Shown: piece by piece, positions 21,306 to 30,995 of the stretch
Layout of the letters: each line of letters starts with the position of its first letter
Position numbering within the stretch: position 1 is the first letter of the stretch
Assembly (NCBI RefSeq): GCF_001315945.1
Contig: NZ_BBBG01000005.1
Location: forward strand, 62,001-126,000
Source of the DNA: Methanogenium cariaci JCM 10550
GTDB taxonomy: Archaea > Halobacteriota > Methanomicrobia > Methanomicrobiales > Methanomicrobiaceae
Reading direction: 5' to 3'
DNA length: 64,000 bases
Program-made: the position numbers and the translations under genes
Notes under the pieces: generated by a model
What the model was told of the DNA's origin: nothing
Databases searched by the model: none
The model's input: only the letters and a program-made list of their open reading frames with translations

Positions 21306-21649
21306 TCGAGAACGCTCCGTTCTTCTGTGCGGGACTCCTGGTCGTGATCGGTCTCGTGGTCATTGTCACCAAAAAAGATCTGATCAAGATGGTGATGGGC
21401 CTTGCGCTGGTGGAGGCAGGGGGGGTGAACCTGCTCCTTGTCGCAACCGGATATCTCTCCGGTGGTGTGGCGCCGATCTTTACGAACGCACCCTCGACTG
21501 CGATGGTGATGCCGACGGTGCAGGCGATGACGCTCACCAATATCGTCATCGGCATTGCGACGACGGCACTCCTGCTCTCGTTTGTGATGGTCATCTCCAG
21601 AAAATACGGGACGCGTGATGTGACCGAAATGCGGAGGCTCAAAGAATGA
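21302..21649 (+). CDS. mbhG: MnhC/NuoK-like subunit MbhG
   Basis: A 115-residue protein with three membrane segments, including LIKMVMGLALVEAGGVNLLLVA and the ALVLTNIVI-type segment TLTNIVIGIATTALLLSFVM, as in NuoK/MnhC. It overlaps mbhF by ATGA and mbhH by ATGATG. It is intact. Confidence 0.9.
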   Translation: MIENAPFFCAGLLVVIGLVVIVTKKDLIKMVMGLALVEAGGVNLLLVATGYLSGGVAPIFTNAPSTAMVMPTVQAMTLTNIVIGIATTALLLSFVMVISRKYGTRDVTEMRRLKE

Positions 21650-23227
21650 TGGACTTCATCATCGCCAATGCTCCCGCACTCCTCATCGCCATCCCGATGC
21701 TCGGTGCCTTTGCCCTGCCCTTGGTTGGCAGACTGGGCGATACCGCCCGCACCGGCTGGGTCCTTGGTGTGGCGCTCATTACTTTTGTGATCGCGGCCCT
21801 CCTTGCATGGACCGTCCTCTCCGGCGGGCCGGTGCTCTATACCTTTGGTGCGGCGTCTCCTGCGGATGCACTGCCCGCCGATTCGGGCGGCATCCCCATC
21901 CGCATCGTCTTCACCGTGGATGCGATGAGCGCCTTCATGGCGGTCTTCGCCGCCTTTGTGGGCCTGGTCACCTGTCTCTATTCGGTTGCAAGCGAACGCC
22001 TTTCCTCCGGCAAGGACGGTTACTATGGCCTGATGCTCCTCCTGTTGGTGGGCATCCTCGGCATGGTCTGCACGGGTGACCTCTTCAACTTCTTTGTCTT
22101 TTTGGAGATCAACTCCCTTGCGGGTGCGGCGCTTGTCGCTACCGCATTGACAAAGGTGTCTCGGTGGAGGCGGGCCTGAAATACGGGTTCCTCTCAACCC
22201 TCGCGGGTTTGATGGTCCTCTATGCGATTGGTCTCCTCTACGGGCAGTATGACTCGCTCAATATGGCCGTCATCGCCTCCCGGATGAGCTACACCATGCT
22301 CGACAAGGTCGCCCTCGCCCTCTTTGTGGCCGGGCTTGCCCTCAAGGCAGGCGCAGTACCTCTGCACTTCTGGACGCCGGACGCCTACTCGATGGCCCCC
22401 GGTGCCGTGACCGCATTTCTGGTGGTTGCCAGTCAGGCGGGTCTCTACGGGCTCTTCCGTATCCTCTTCAGCGTCTACGGCCTGACGCTCAACTATGTCA
22501 CCGTCGGCTGGGCGGTCATCATCCTCGGTGTGCTCTCGATGTTCGTCGGGGTTACGATGGCTATCCCGCAGAAGGATGTGAAGCGGCTGATGGCGTATCA
22601 CGCGGTCTCGCAGTCCGGCTACATGCTCCTTGGTGTGGGCGTCGGACTCGTCGTCCTCGGGGACGCCGCTGCCATGGACGCCTTCGGCCGGACGGCGATG
22701 GAGGGCGGTATCTTCCACATCGTGAACCACGCGATGTATAAGGGTCTGCTCTTCCTCACGGCAGGGGGGGCGATATTCCTGCAGGCAGGCACCCGCAACC
22801 TCAACAAACTGGGCGGGCTGGGCCACTCGATGAAGTGGACGATGCTCTTTTTTATCATCGGTGCTCTTGCCATCGCAGGCATTCCGCCGTTCAACGGGTT
22901 TGCCTCCAAACTAATGATCTACGAGTCGGTCTTTGCGTTCAGCCCCCCCGTGATTGCGGTCATCGCGATGGTCGTCTCCGTCCTGACCCTCGCCTCGTTT
23001 GTGAAGGTCTTCCATGCAATATTCATGGGCCCCCCCGGCAGCCACGGCTTGAAGGAGCAGGAGAAGTGCCCCCCCGCCCGATGCTTATTGCGATGGGTGT
23101 GCTGGCACTGCTCACGATTCTCATGGGGGTCTTCCCGGAACAGATTGTATCGGCCGTGATTGCACCGGCCGCAGACGCCCTTATTGATCAGGGTGCGTAT
23201 GTGGCCACCGTATTCGGAGGAATTTGA
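21646..23227 (+). CDS. mbhH: MnhD/NuoN-like ion-translocating subunit MbhH
   Basis: A large polytopic protein of about 525 residues. The proton_antipo_M region includes FNFFVFLEINSLAGAALVA, the lysine-bearing helices LALKAGAVPLHFWTPDAYSM and KRLMAYHAVSQSGYMLLG, and MYKGLLFLTAGGAIF. It is the main antiporter-like pump of Mbh. The frame breaks near 22148 by loss of one base outside any run (AALVAYRIDKGVSVEAG is expected) and at the C7 run near 23073. Confidence 0.9.
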
Positions 23228-23579
23228 TGATAGCAGAAACATTATCCACCGGCTTCGGGGCATGGAACCCCCCCATTGCATGGCTCATCGCGTTTGCGGT
23301 TGCCCTGCTCCTTGCCTGGGTTGTGCAGCGGCTCGGGGGAACCGGATCTGCCCGGTGAAGGCGAATCCGGTAAACCCTACCTCTGTGGTAACGACGAACC
23401 AACGCCGGAAGGCACGCATATCGGCGGTTCAAACCTCTACTGGGGGATTCACTGAGGCAATGAAGGGCTATTATGCACGGGTTGTGCCCCCCCTACATAC
23501 CGGCTGCCTCACGGACTATGTGCTCTGGTTTTTGGGCACATTTGCCCTGCTCTTCATCTTTATCGGGGGGGTGTGCTAA
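23227..23579 (+). CDS. mbhI: Membrane-bound hydrogenase subunit MbhI
   Basis: A protein of about 117 residues with an N-terminal membrane segment (PIAWLIAFAVALLLAWVVQRLG), a soluble loop and a C-terminal membrane segment (YVLWFLGTFALLFIFIGGV). Position and shape match MbhI, which links the antiporter arm to the hydrogenase arm. It starts in a TGATG overlap with mbhH. The frame breaks near 23337. Confidence 0.78.
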
Positions 23580-23580
23580 G

Positions 23581-24026
23581 ATGCGTCTGTCACCATCATT
23601 TAACCGGTCGCTCTGGGTGTTCCATTTCAACTCAGGGTCATGTAACGGATGTGATATCGAGATCGTGGCGGCGTTAACGCCACGGTATGACCCCGAGCGC
23701 TTTGGGGGGGTAAAACAGGTCGGCTCCCCCCCCGGCACGCGGATGTGCTGCTGGTGACGGGACCGGTGGTCCATGATATGGCCGACCGCCTGCGCCGGGT
23801 GTATGCCCAGATGCCCAATCCAAAGGTGGTCATGTGCATCGGTTCCTGCGGCCAGTCCGGCGGGGGGGTCTTTTATGACTCCTATAATCTGGACGGTCCG
23901 GTGGGGGGGGATATCATCCCGGTGGATATCTATGTGCCGGGCTGTGCACCCCGCCCGGAGGCCATCATCGACGGGGTGGTCAAGGCGATTGCCTTACTTG
24001 AACGCCTGGAGGAGGACAAAAAATGA
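23581..24026 (+). CDS. mbhJ: [NiFe] hydrogenase small subunit MbhJ
   Basis: The N-terminal NSGSCNGCDIEIVAAL, then CIGSCGQSGG and PGCAPRPE, give the four cysteines of the proximal [4Fe-4S] cluster as in NuoB, EchC and MbhJ. It passes electrons from the ferredoxin-like subunit to the [NiFe] site. Frame breaks occur near 23705-23740, where the C8 run must be shorter to give the HADVLLVTGP continuation. It overlaps mbhK by ATGA. Confidence 0.92.
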
Positions 24027-24659
24027 CACGAGAGGCACGGTCCGCAGAAACAATTGCTGACATCCTACAGAAAAACGGTCCGAAGAGTATTCATGACATC
24101 CGTATTGAAGAATGGGCCGAAGGCTGAAGAAGACATCTGCGGCGAGTATCTGGCTGCGGACGACACCCGCGGATCTCGTCGCAACCATGCAGGCAATCAT
24201 TGATATCGACTACCCCCCCCACCTCGCGGTGGTCTCAGGGGGGGTCGATACCGGTGACGCCGTTGAACTGCTCTACCATATGCAGGTCTTCTACGGCATT
24301 CCGAATGCAGAGGTGAACATCACGATCATCGTCCCCGTCCCAAAGAAGAACCTCGTGATACCCACGATATCGCATCTGATTCCGGGTGCGGTCTACACGG
24401 AACGCGAGAAGCAGGAGATGCTGGGCGTGACCGTCGCAGGCATTCCCGACCCGCGGGGGGGCCTCTTCCTTCCTGCCGATTTCCCCGAAGGGGGTCTACC
24501 CGTGGAGAAAGGATGAGACTGGCATCACGGAGGGTATGGTGAAATCCCTGTATGCCTCCGGCAGACCGGAGAACCGTCCCGCCCCCGCCGGTGAAACCGA
24601 AGGAGAAGAAGGAGCGCAAACCGAAAACTCCTGCACCGGACACCGCCGATGCCCCCTAA
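24023..24659 (+). CDS. mbhK: Hydrogenase subunit MbhK (NuoC-like)
   Basis: The core LVATMQAIIDIDYPPHLAVVSGG, VELLYHMQVFYGI and IPTISHLIPGAVYTEREKQEMLGV is the 30-kDa NuoC-like fold that contacts the large subunit. The C-terminal tail is lysine/proline rich (PPVKPKEKKERKPKTPAPD). Frame breaks occur near 24117, 24458 and 24490, plus one near 24585 that restores the tail. Stop at 24657-24659. Confidence 0.87.
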
Positions 24660-24676
24660 ACCGGAGGTGAACAGCA

Positions 24677-25904
24677 ATGGCGAATAAACCGACATACAAT
24701 ATCCCGATAGGACTATCCACCCCCCGCCCTCAAAGAGCCGATTCTCTTCACCTTTGATATCCAGGGCGAGCAGATCAAAGGCGTGGACTTTGCCCCCGGA
24801 AAGACGCACCGTGCGATTGAGTGGATGGGTATGCGCAGAAATCCGGTGCAGATTGCTCATCTGTGTGACCGCATCTGCGGTATCTGCGGTGTCTCCCACA
24901 CGCTCGCCTTCTCGCGTGCAATTGAGCAGATCGCAGAGATTGAGGTGCCGGAACGGGCGCATTACGTGCGAAGCATCATCGCCGAATTCGAGCGTATCCA
25001 GTCTCACCTGCTCTGGGCAGGAGTCGCTGCCCACGAACTGGGATTCGACACCCTCTTTCACCTTGCCTGGCGGGTACGTGAGGAGGCGATGGACGTCATC
25101 GAGTATCTGACCGGCAATCGGGTGAACTATGGCATCGTCCAGGTGGGCGGTGTCCGGCGTGACTTCACCGACGATCAGTTCCCCCCCGCATCGAACAGGC
25201 CCTCCAGACCTATGAAGGGCTTGTCGGCAAACTGGTGACCCTCTTTTTAGAGGACACCACGATCAAACTGCGGTGCATGAACTGCGGTGTGCTTTCCGAA
25301 CGCGATGCGCTTGAACTCTGCACGGTGGGACCGACGGCCCGTGCATCCGGCCTCGCGCTGGATGTGCGAACTGACGCTCCCTATGCGGCGTACGGCGACA
25401 TCGAGGTGAAACCCATCCTGCCGGACGTCTATGCGGACGCGATCAAAGGCGATGTGTATGACCGGATTGTCGTCCGCCTCTTTGAGGTGGTGGACTCGGT
25501 GCGTATCATCCGGGACCTCATGGACCAGATGCCCGCGGGGGGCCGGTGCTCTGGGAGACAAAATACGCGAAGATCCTTGCCACCTGCAAAAAGGCGGAGG
25601 GTGAGGCCATCGGACGGGTGGAGGCCCCCCCCGTGGTGAGTGTTTCCACTATGTCCGGATGAACCGCTCCGAGGCGCCGGAGGCATGGAAGGTGAAGGCA
25701 TCCACCTACTCCAACCAGATGTCGTGGCTCAATATCCTGCAGGGCGAACAGATTGCAGATATCTCCATCATCGTCGCATCCATTGACCCGTGCATGTCCT
25801 GCACCGACCGCGTCTCGGTCATCCGTGACCGTCGCCGTGGCGTGATGACCGGAGATGACCTGCACCGCCTCTCGGTGGAGAAGACCCGGAGGCTGCAGGC
25901 ATGA
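24677..25904 (+). CDS. mbhL: [NiFe] hydrogenase large subunit MbhL
   Basis: Both metal-ligand motifs of an active group 4 [NiFe] hydrogenase are present: RICGICGVSH (about 24869-24898) and DPCMSCTDR (about 25786-25812), so this is a hydrogenase and not a Fpo/Nuo-type relative that has lost the cysteines. About 35 residues follow DPCxxC, a tail that the nearby HycI-type protease could remove. RBS GGAGGTGA precedes the ATG at 24677. Frame breaks occur at C/G runs near 24720, 25185, 25540 and 25630. It should reduce protons or oxidise H2 coupled to ion transport. Confidence 0.93.
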
Positions 25905-26922
25905 TCGGGATGATCACCGTCGCCGTCCTCGGGTGCATCGGCATCACGGTGTATGGTCTCCTCTTCGGGCTGGTCCTGCAGGGCGTTGACCGGAAGTGTG
26001 CGGCACGGATGCAGGCCCGCTACGGCCCGCCCCCCCTGCACCAGCCCTTCATCGATATCGCAAAACTCCTCTGCAAGGACAATATTATCCCGAAGAATGC
26101 GGTGAAATCGGTCTTCAATGCGGCTCCCGTCATTGCGCTGGCGGCGTCCATTACGATTCTCCTCTACCTCCCGATAGGCAGTCTCATGCCGGTCCTCGGC
26201 GGCTGGGGGTGACATCATTCTCGTGCTCTATCTTTTGACCGTGCCAGGCCTTGCGATGGTCGCAGGCGGTCTGGCGTCCGGGTCTCCGTATGCAACGGTC
26301 GGTTCCCAGCGTGAGATGGTCACGATGATCGCCTACGAACTGCCGCTTGCCATCGCCATCATCGCGATTGCATGGCGCCTCAATGCGGCGGGCGTGGCCG
26401 ATCCCTTCTCGCTTGTCACCCTCGCACAGACCCCCCCGGTCTGGAGTGTCGTGGGCATCCCCGGCATGATTGGCATGCTCCTTCTCATGATTGCCATTGC
26501 CTGGGTTACCCCGGCAGAACTCTCACGGGTACCCTGCGATACGCCGGAGGCGGAGACAGAACTCTGCGGCGGTATCCTCGTCGAGTATTCCGGCAGAAAC
26601 CTCGCCCTCTTTACGCTTTCCGGAGCGGTCAAGACGGTGGCGATGGCAACGCTTGCGGTCGTGCTCTTTCTGCCGTGGAATCTTACCTGGTTTGTCCCCC
26701 CCTCACAGGCACTGTGGGAATCATCGCGGACCTCGCGTTCTTTGTCCTCAAGGTACTTCTGGTCGTGTTCTTCTCGGTGACCCTGATTCGGGTGGGCATG
26801 GCCCGGTTCCGCATCAATCATCTGGTGACCTTCTACTGGGGATACATCGCCCTCATCGGGTTTGCCGGTATGATCCTTCTCGTCCTTGATGCCGTGCTCG
26901 GCATGGGGGGGTCGTCGCATGA
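25901..26922 (+). CDS. mbhM: Hydrogenase membrane anchor MbhM (NuoH-like)
   Basis: Eight or so membrane segments with NuoH-like loops: QARYGPPPLHQPFIDIAKLLCKD, ASGSPYATVGSQREMVTMIAYE and the acidic loop DTPEAETELCGGILVEYSG. This subunit anchors the hydrogenase arm and leads ions to the pump. The frame breaks at a G5 run near 26210 (four needed) and a C-run near 26700; the G7 run near 26905 should be five to end GMGVVA with an ATGA overlap to mbhN. Confidence 0.9.
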
Positions 26923-27314
26923 AGCTGCCTGCATTTTCTGAAGTGCTTGGCCAGTTTGTGAAGAAACCGGTAACGAACCTTTTCCCGGCCCGGTATCTCC
27001 CGAAGAGCATCACCGGCTATCTGGGGAAGGTTGCGGCAGGCGAGGCGGAGATCACCCCCCCACCCGTTCCCGTGCCGGAGAATTTCCGGGGGGGGAAGAT
27101 CGCCTATGACCGTGATGCCTGCATCGGCTGCAAACTCTGCATCCGTGTCTGCCCGGCGCATGCGATCGAGTTCATCCCGGAGACAAAGACGGTGCGTATC
27201 TTTGTCACCCAGTGCATCTTCTGTTCCCAGTGCAATGATGCCTGCCCGGTATCGTGCCTGCACATGAGCGATGAGTTCATGGTGGCGGATGCGACCGCTA
27301 CGCGGAACATCTGA
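26919..27314 (+). CDS. mbhN: Polyferredoxin-like subunit MbhN (NuoI-like)
   Basis: Two [4Fe-4S] motifs, CIGCKLCIRVCP and CIFCSQCNDACP, in a 131-residue NuoI-type protein starting MKLPAFSEVLGQFVKKPVTN. It accepts or donates electrons to ferredoxin and passes them to MbhJ. It is the last operon gene; a terminator-like hairpin follows within five bases. It is intact. Confidence 0.92.
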   Translation: MKLPAFSEVLGQFVKKPVTNLFPARYLPKSITGYLGKVAAGEAEITPPPVPVPENFRGGKIAYDRDACIGCKLCIRVCPAHAIEFIPETKTVRIFVTQCIFCSQCNDACPVSCLHMSDEFMVADATATRNI

Positions 27315-27318
27315 TCGT

Positions 27319-27354
27319 AGAGTGACTCTGAGTTACTCTCATCGGTTCTTTTTT
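27319..27354 (+). terminator. Terminator after the Mbh operon
   Basis: AGAGTGACTC ... GTTACTCT forms a near-perfect hairpin (27319-27339) followed by a T-rich run at 27347-27354, immediately after mbhN. Confidence 0.6.
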
Positions 27355-27409
27355 ATGCGTTCGGGTCATTTCTGAAGGTTAATCAGCCGGTGCGGCATCG
27401 GAGCAGTAA

Positions 27410-28233
27410 ATGGATATCTTTCTTCAGACAGTGCTGATTCTCGGGCTGACCGGAACCCTGGCGGGGCTGGGGGCTGGAATTCTCGGCGTCGGCGGAGGAT
27501 TTGTGATGGTCCCGGTGCAGTACTGGGTCCTCACCGACCTGCTGGAGATGGACTCCACGCTTGCGACAAGGGTGGCCTTTGCCACCAGCCTTGCTGTTAT
27601 CCTGCCCACCGCAATCGCCACTGCTTCAGGGCATTCAAAAAAGGGGGCGGTGGCATGGGATGCGGTGAAACGGATGTGTGTCCCCCCCGGCTTTTTCATG
27701 GCCATCGCGGGAGCATATGTCGCGACATCGGTGCACGGCGACTGGCTGCGGTATCTCTTTGGTGCTCTCCTTCTCGGTGCGGCGGTCAAGATGGCCCTGA
27801 AGCCGTCATATGCCAGGGATAATGAACGGGATACCACGGTCTTGATGTTGATCGTTGCAGGGGCCATCTTCGGGTTTCTTTCCGGGCTGCTCGGCATCGG
27901 CGGCGGGTATCTGATCGTGCTCTTTCTGACTCTCGTCTCAGGGTATGAGATTCACCGTGCGGTCGGGACATCAACCGCCTTTCTCATCTTTGCCTCGGCA
28001 GGGGGGGGTGCTCGCGTATATTTTATTCGGGTGGGGGGGCTGACCGGTATCCCCCCCGCACCGTCGCTGGGGGGGTATGTCGACCTCCACCAGTGGGTGA
28101 TCCTTGTCGTGACCTCCATCCCGGCGTCCTTTGTCGGCGTCAGCTTTCGCACCGTATCCCGTCCCGTCACCTCGAGTGGCTGTTCGTCGGGCTGCTTTTC
28201 CTGAGTGCGCTAAAGATGTTTGGCATCTTCTGA
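27410..28233 (+). CDS. TauE/SafE-family membrane exporter
   Basis: A protein of about 270 residues with seven or eight membrane segments arranged as two repeats, each with a GILGVGGGF / GLLGIGGGYL motif (residues about 20-35 and 160-175). TauE/SafE proteins move sulfonates, sulfite or other small anions; the substrate here is unknown. Several in-frame G7 runs; the frame breaks near 28150, after which HLEWLFVGLLFLSALKMFGIF completes the last helix. Confidence 0.83.
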
Positions 28234-28241
28234 GGGGGGGA

Positions 28242-28510
28242 TTAGAACCGGACGAAGAGAATAACCCCGATGAAGATCAGGGCCATGATGATCCAGAACA
28301 GGGAGCGGCGCTTCTGTTCATATTCCTGCACCTCCTCCCGGTATTCCTTTTGCAGCTCCCGTTCCTCTTCCGGGGGGGTGATGTCATCGTCAAACTCAAC
28401 CACCAGAGCGCCGGAATAACCGCATTTTTTGCAGCGGTAATTGTATCCGCCGTATCCCCCCCTGCCACCGGGTAAATCTCCGTGCTTCTGCATCGCGGGC
28501 ATCGTATCAT
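28242..28510 (-). CDS. Small zinc-ribbon membrane protein
   Basis: About 85 residues: CPRCRST and YRCKKCGYSG make an N-terminal zinc ribbon; an acidic coiled coil (EEERELQKEYREEVQEYEQK) and a C-terminal membrane helix (LFWIIMALIFIGVILFVRF) follow. A C-run near 28458 breaks the frame between the two cysteine pairs. Function unknown; zinc-ribbon plus single-helix proteins are common in archaea. Confidence 0.7.
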
Positions 28511-28531
28511 AGTGGTTCGCCTGTGTCCTTT

Positions 28532-29023
28532 TTATTCGGGATTGTCGGGAATGTATGCGGGTATCCTCCCCCCCTCTTCACCGTTCCTGAGCATCTCTGC
28601 CACCTCATCCCCCCCTCCACGGATGACAGGTGCGGAGATTTCTTCGTGGAAGGTAACCGGCCCCCCCGGCTGGATGCCGATGAGCATGATCTCCGGCATC
28701 TTTGGGACGGTCTCCCTCAGGTATTCGATGATGTGGGTGAGGGGGGGAAGGGAATGGGTATCAAACCCTGCCTGTCCGACCGCGTCAGGGTGAATCCTCC
28801 GGAACTCGCCGGGGGGGGAAAGGCGCATGTCCGCGGCATCGACGATGACAAGGATGCGTGGGCGCATCTTCCTGACCACTCCGGTAAAGTTCTCCGGGGG
28901 GGCGGTCCCGCAGTCTGCCGCATGCCAGCCGGGGGGGCAGCCGTTCATCCGCTCTGCTACCCGGGGGGGGCCGATGCCGTCATCTCCCAGCATCGTGTTT
29001 CCGACTCCAAAGAGCATCTTCAC
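28532..29023 (-). CDS. HycI-type hydrogenase maturation protease
   Basis: MKMLFGVGNTMLGDDGIGP, LVIVDAADM and the FDTHSLPLTHIIEYL region (after frame correction) are the nickel-binding and active-site segments of the HycI/HoxM peptidase family. The enzyme trims the C-terminal tail of [NiFe] large subunits after nickel insertion; the Mbh large subunit 3 kb upstream is the obvious substrate. Six G/C runs of six or more interrupt the gene, most of them in frame. Confidence 0.86.
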   Translation of the reverse strand: MKMLFGVGNTMLGDDGIGPPRVAERMNGCPPGWHAADCGTAPPENFTGVVRKMRPRILVIVDAADMRLSPPGEFRRIHPDAVGQAGFDTHSLPPLTHIIEYLRETVPKMPEIMLIGIQPGGPVTFHEEISAPVIRGGGDEVAEMLRNGEEGGRIPAYIPDNPE

Positions 29024-29104
29024 ATGAGGGTATGGGTGGTCGGGTGCGATAATGGATCTGATCGCAACTGATTATGCCTTTCCCCCCCGGCCAACCTCTG
29101 ATGG

Positions 29105-29758
29105 ATGGCACGAAGAGATACGATAGCCCTCTGGCTTGTGGTGGCGCTCATCATCGCCGCATCCGTTTCGGCTGCATCGGCAGTTGATATATCTAAGGTA
29201 TCTGCGGGAAAGATTGATCTCTACAATCTGGCCGTGGACGAGGCACAGGCAGGAAACTACACGGAGGCAATGGCGTATGCCGATGCCGCGCTCGCAATTG
29301 ACGATACCTTCATGCTTGTCTGGGTGACAAAGGCAGGCATCAGTTCGGCGCAGGGCAACTATACGGCCGCTCTTGCGGCAGCAGAGAAGGCGACCGCCCT
29401 GAACCCGAATCAGACGCAGGCCTGGGTGGTCACCGCTGATGCGCTCCTCAACCTCGGCGAGTATGAGAAAGCGGTCGGTGCGGCAGACAAGGCGATTGCG
29501 CTTGACCCGGAGATGATCGAGTCGTATATCATTCAGGGCACTGCCTACGGACATCTGGGTGAGTATGACAAGGAGATTGCCGTATCAAAGCGGGCCCTTG
29601 AAATCAACCCTGAGGATGTCCGGGCGCAGAGCAACCTTCACTTCGCACAGGCGAATGCGGGAACGGGTTCCGAACCGACACAGACTCCGTTTCCCCTTGC
29701 GGGTGTGATTCTCGGTGCGGGGGCTCTTTTCCTGATCTCCCGGCGCGGCTACCGGTAA
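29105..29758 (+). CDS. Secreted TPR protein with C-terminal membrane anchor
   Basis: A signal peptide (IALWLVVALIIAASVSAASA) precedes about four TPR units (for example AVDEAQAGNYTEAMAYADAALAID and ALLNLGEYEKAVGAADKAIALDP). A threonine/proline spacer and a hydrophobic C-terminus FPLAGVILGAGALFLISRRGYR, shaped like an archaeosortase or membrane-retention tail, follow. It probably displays a TPR scaffold outside the cell; the partner is unknown. It is intact. Confidence 0.8.
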   Translation: MARRDTIALWLVVALIIAASVSAASAVDISKVSAGKIDLYNLAVDEAQAGNYTEAMAYADAALAIDDTFMLVWVTKAGISSAQGNYTAALAAAEKATALNPNQTQAWVVTADALLNLGEYEKAVGAADKAIALDPEMIESYIIQGTAYGHLGEYDKEIAVSKRALEINPEDVRAQSNLHFAQANAGTGSEPTQTPFPLAGVILGAGALFLISRRGYR

Positions 29759-30302
29759 TCCATCTGGAATTTCCCTTTTTTCTTTGGTACTGCTTCTTGT
29801 ATCTGATGGTTGCACGGTTACCTGCATGGTGGGGTTAGGTTCTTGTGACATGAACATGCCCATATTCAGAAGGGGTTTGGGTCACTGTATCCGGGTGATT
29901 TACACTGGTTTTTCCGTCCAGGTTTCCCGTGTCGGGAATTATGATTGCCGTCTCTCATGAACTTTCATTACTTACAATATTCTGATTGGAATAGTACCTA
30001 GTACCGATTTTTCGCTTCTTTTAGGGCGCCTGTTTTTTAGTACGGCTATTTGTCTGAACCTTTTTTTACAAAAGCATTCGGAGTTTTTGATATGTGCCAC
30101 ACGGTGCGCAGATGTGATGGTCCTGTGTCTCTGGTGGTGTGAGACACATTGTTTTTCCAGAGAGATTGATGCCAAATCATGGAATGAAAATCTCAGGTAG
30201 CCGAGGTCCATAAATGTGGGAAGTACATACTGGGAAAATTGGGGCAGTGTCGCCCATACTGAATATATATTAGTTGATTAAAAAGTAACAATATCAATAT
30301 TT
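29759..30302. other. AT-rich intergenic region, no gene seen
   Basis: No open frame with coding character on either strand. The GC content drops compared with the genes to the left, marking the start of the accessory island. It ends at the terminal repeat of an IS remnant. Confidence 0.6.
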
Positions 30303-30579
30303 GGCTCTGTTGAATTCCTTAAATATAACCACGAAAGCAACTGATTGAATCGCTTTCGTAGTGTTATGAAGAATCATTTTGATCCTGATCTCTTTGACCT
30401 GAAATCGATATTTTCGTGCCTTCTGATCTTCTCCAAATCTTCTTTTAATGACTGAGAATGCTTTTCCAGCATTATCTCTGCTCCTTGCACTTGGTTTGGT
30501 TACTTACACAAGAAGCAGCGATTTTATGGATTTTATCTCTTTGGCAAATGAACCTTCAGAAACAGGGTTTTAACAGAGC
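30303..30579 (-). mobile_element. Internally deleted IS5-like element, both terminal repeats kept
   Basis: GGCTCTGTTGAA at 30303-30314 is inverted at 30568-30579 (GCTCTGTTAAAA on the minus strand). Between them the minus strand encodes the C-terminal end of a DDE transposase of IS5 type, with FSVIKRRFGEDQKARKYRFQ and VKEIRIKMILHN. The rest of the transposase is missing, so at 277 bases this is a MITE-like deletion derivative that cannot move by itself. The exact IS family needs a database comparison. Confidence 0.6.
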
Positions 30580-30670
30580 GGGTATGTGGGTTTTCTCAGA
30601 CAAAATCCGAACTGATTTCAAACGGTTCGGTTTTTGTCCCATAAATGGTTAATAAAGCGATATCAAAAAC

Positions 30671-30835
30671 TATACACGTAGCATCAAAAAGATGTTGCAC
30701 GGGGGTTCACCCGGACCGATCAAGAATGGTTGAACCCCCCCACGCGTGCCCGGAGGCAAGACTCTGTTGGCCTTACCATTACTTGAAAGCTTCGCCTTTT
30801 TTGCCTCCTGAGACATGAGAAACGGAGGAAAAAGT
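30671..30835 (+). promoter_or_regulatory. Structured leader, copy 1 (SD-sequestering)
   Basis: A TATA-like CTATACAC (30671-30678) is followed by hairpin P1 (GGGGTTCA 30703-30710 with TGAACCCC 30732-30739), then GGAGGCAA (30753-30760), TTGCCTCC (30801-30808) and the Shine-Dalgarno GGAGG (30824-30828) eight bases before the ATG. TTGCCTCC can pair either with the upstream GGAGGCAA, freeing the SD, or, together with the preceding T-run, with GGAGGAAAAAG, burying it. The same layout recurs before 33732 and 35936. Confidence 0.7.
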
Positions 30836-30994
30836 ATGAAAACGAAAATTCGAATGTGGGCACTTTCTGTGCTCCTGGTGAGTATGGGGGGGTGCGTTTC
30901 AGCAAGCAATCCCGGAATATGGCATCTATTTGATTTCAATGCTGAACAGGAAAATTGTATTCTGGCATCTAAGAATATTGTCAGGGGTGGATAA
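30836..30994 (+). CDS. Short secreted peptide or lipopeptide with shared signal sequence
   Basis: A 52-residue frame starts at the ATG that follows leader copy 1. Its first 25 residues (MKTKIRMWALSVLLVSMGGC) match the signal peptides of the genes at 33732 and 35936, shortened by a small deletion; MGGC could act as a lipobox and VSA as a cleavage site. It stops one base before the next gene. Either it is a genuine short secreted peptide or a length error in the G7 run at about 30887 hides a fusion to the next gene. Confidence 0.5.
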   Translation: MKTKIRMWALSVLLVSMGGCVSASNPGIWHLFDFNAEQENCILASKNIVRGG

Positions 30995-30995
30995 A

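Noticed and set aside
22140-22165. Programmed frameshift in mbhH
   Set aside because: No slippery heptamer is present; a single missing base restores the conserved protein, so a sequence error is the likely cause.
24677-25904. Fpo/Nuo-type subunit that lost the [NiFe] site
   Set aside because: Both CxxC motifs are present (RICGIC and DPCMSC), as needed for a working hydrogenase.
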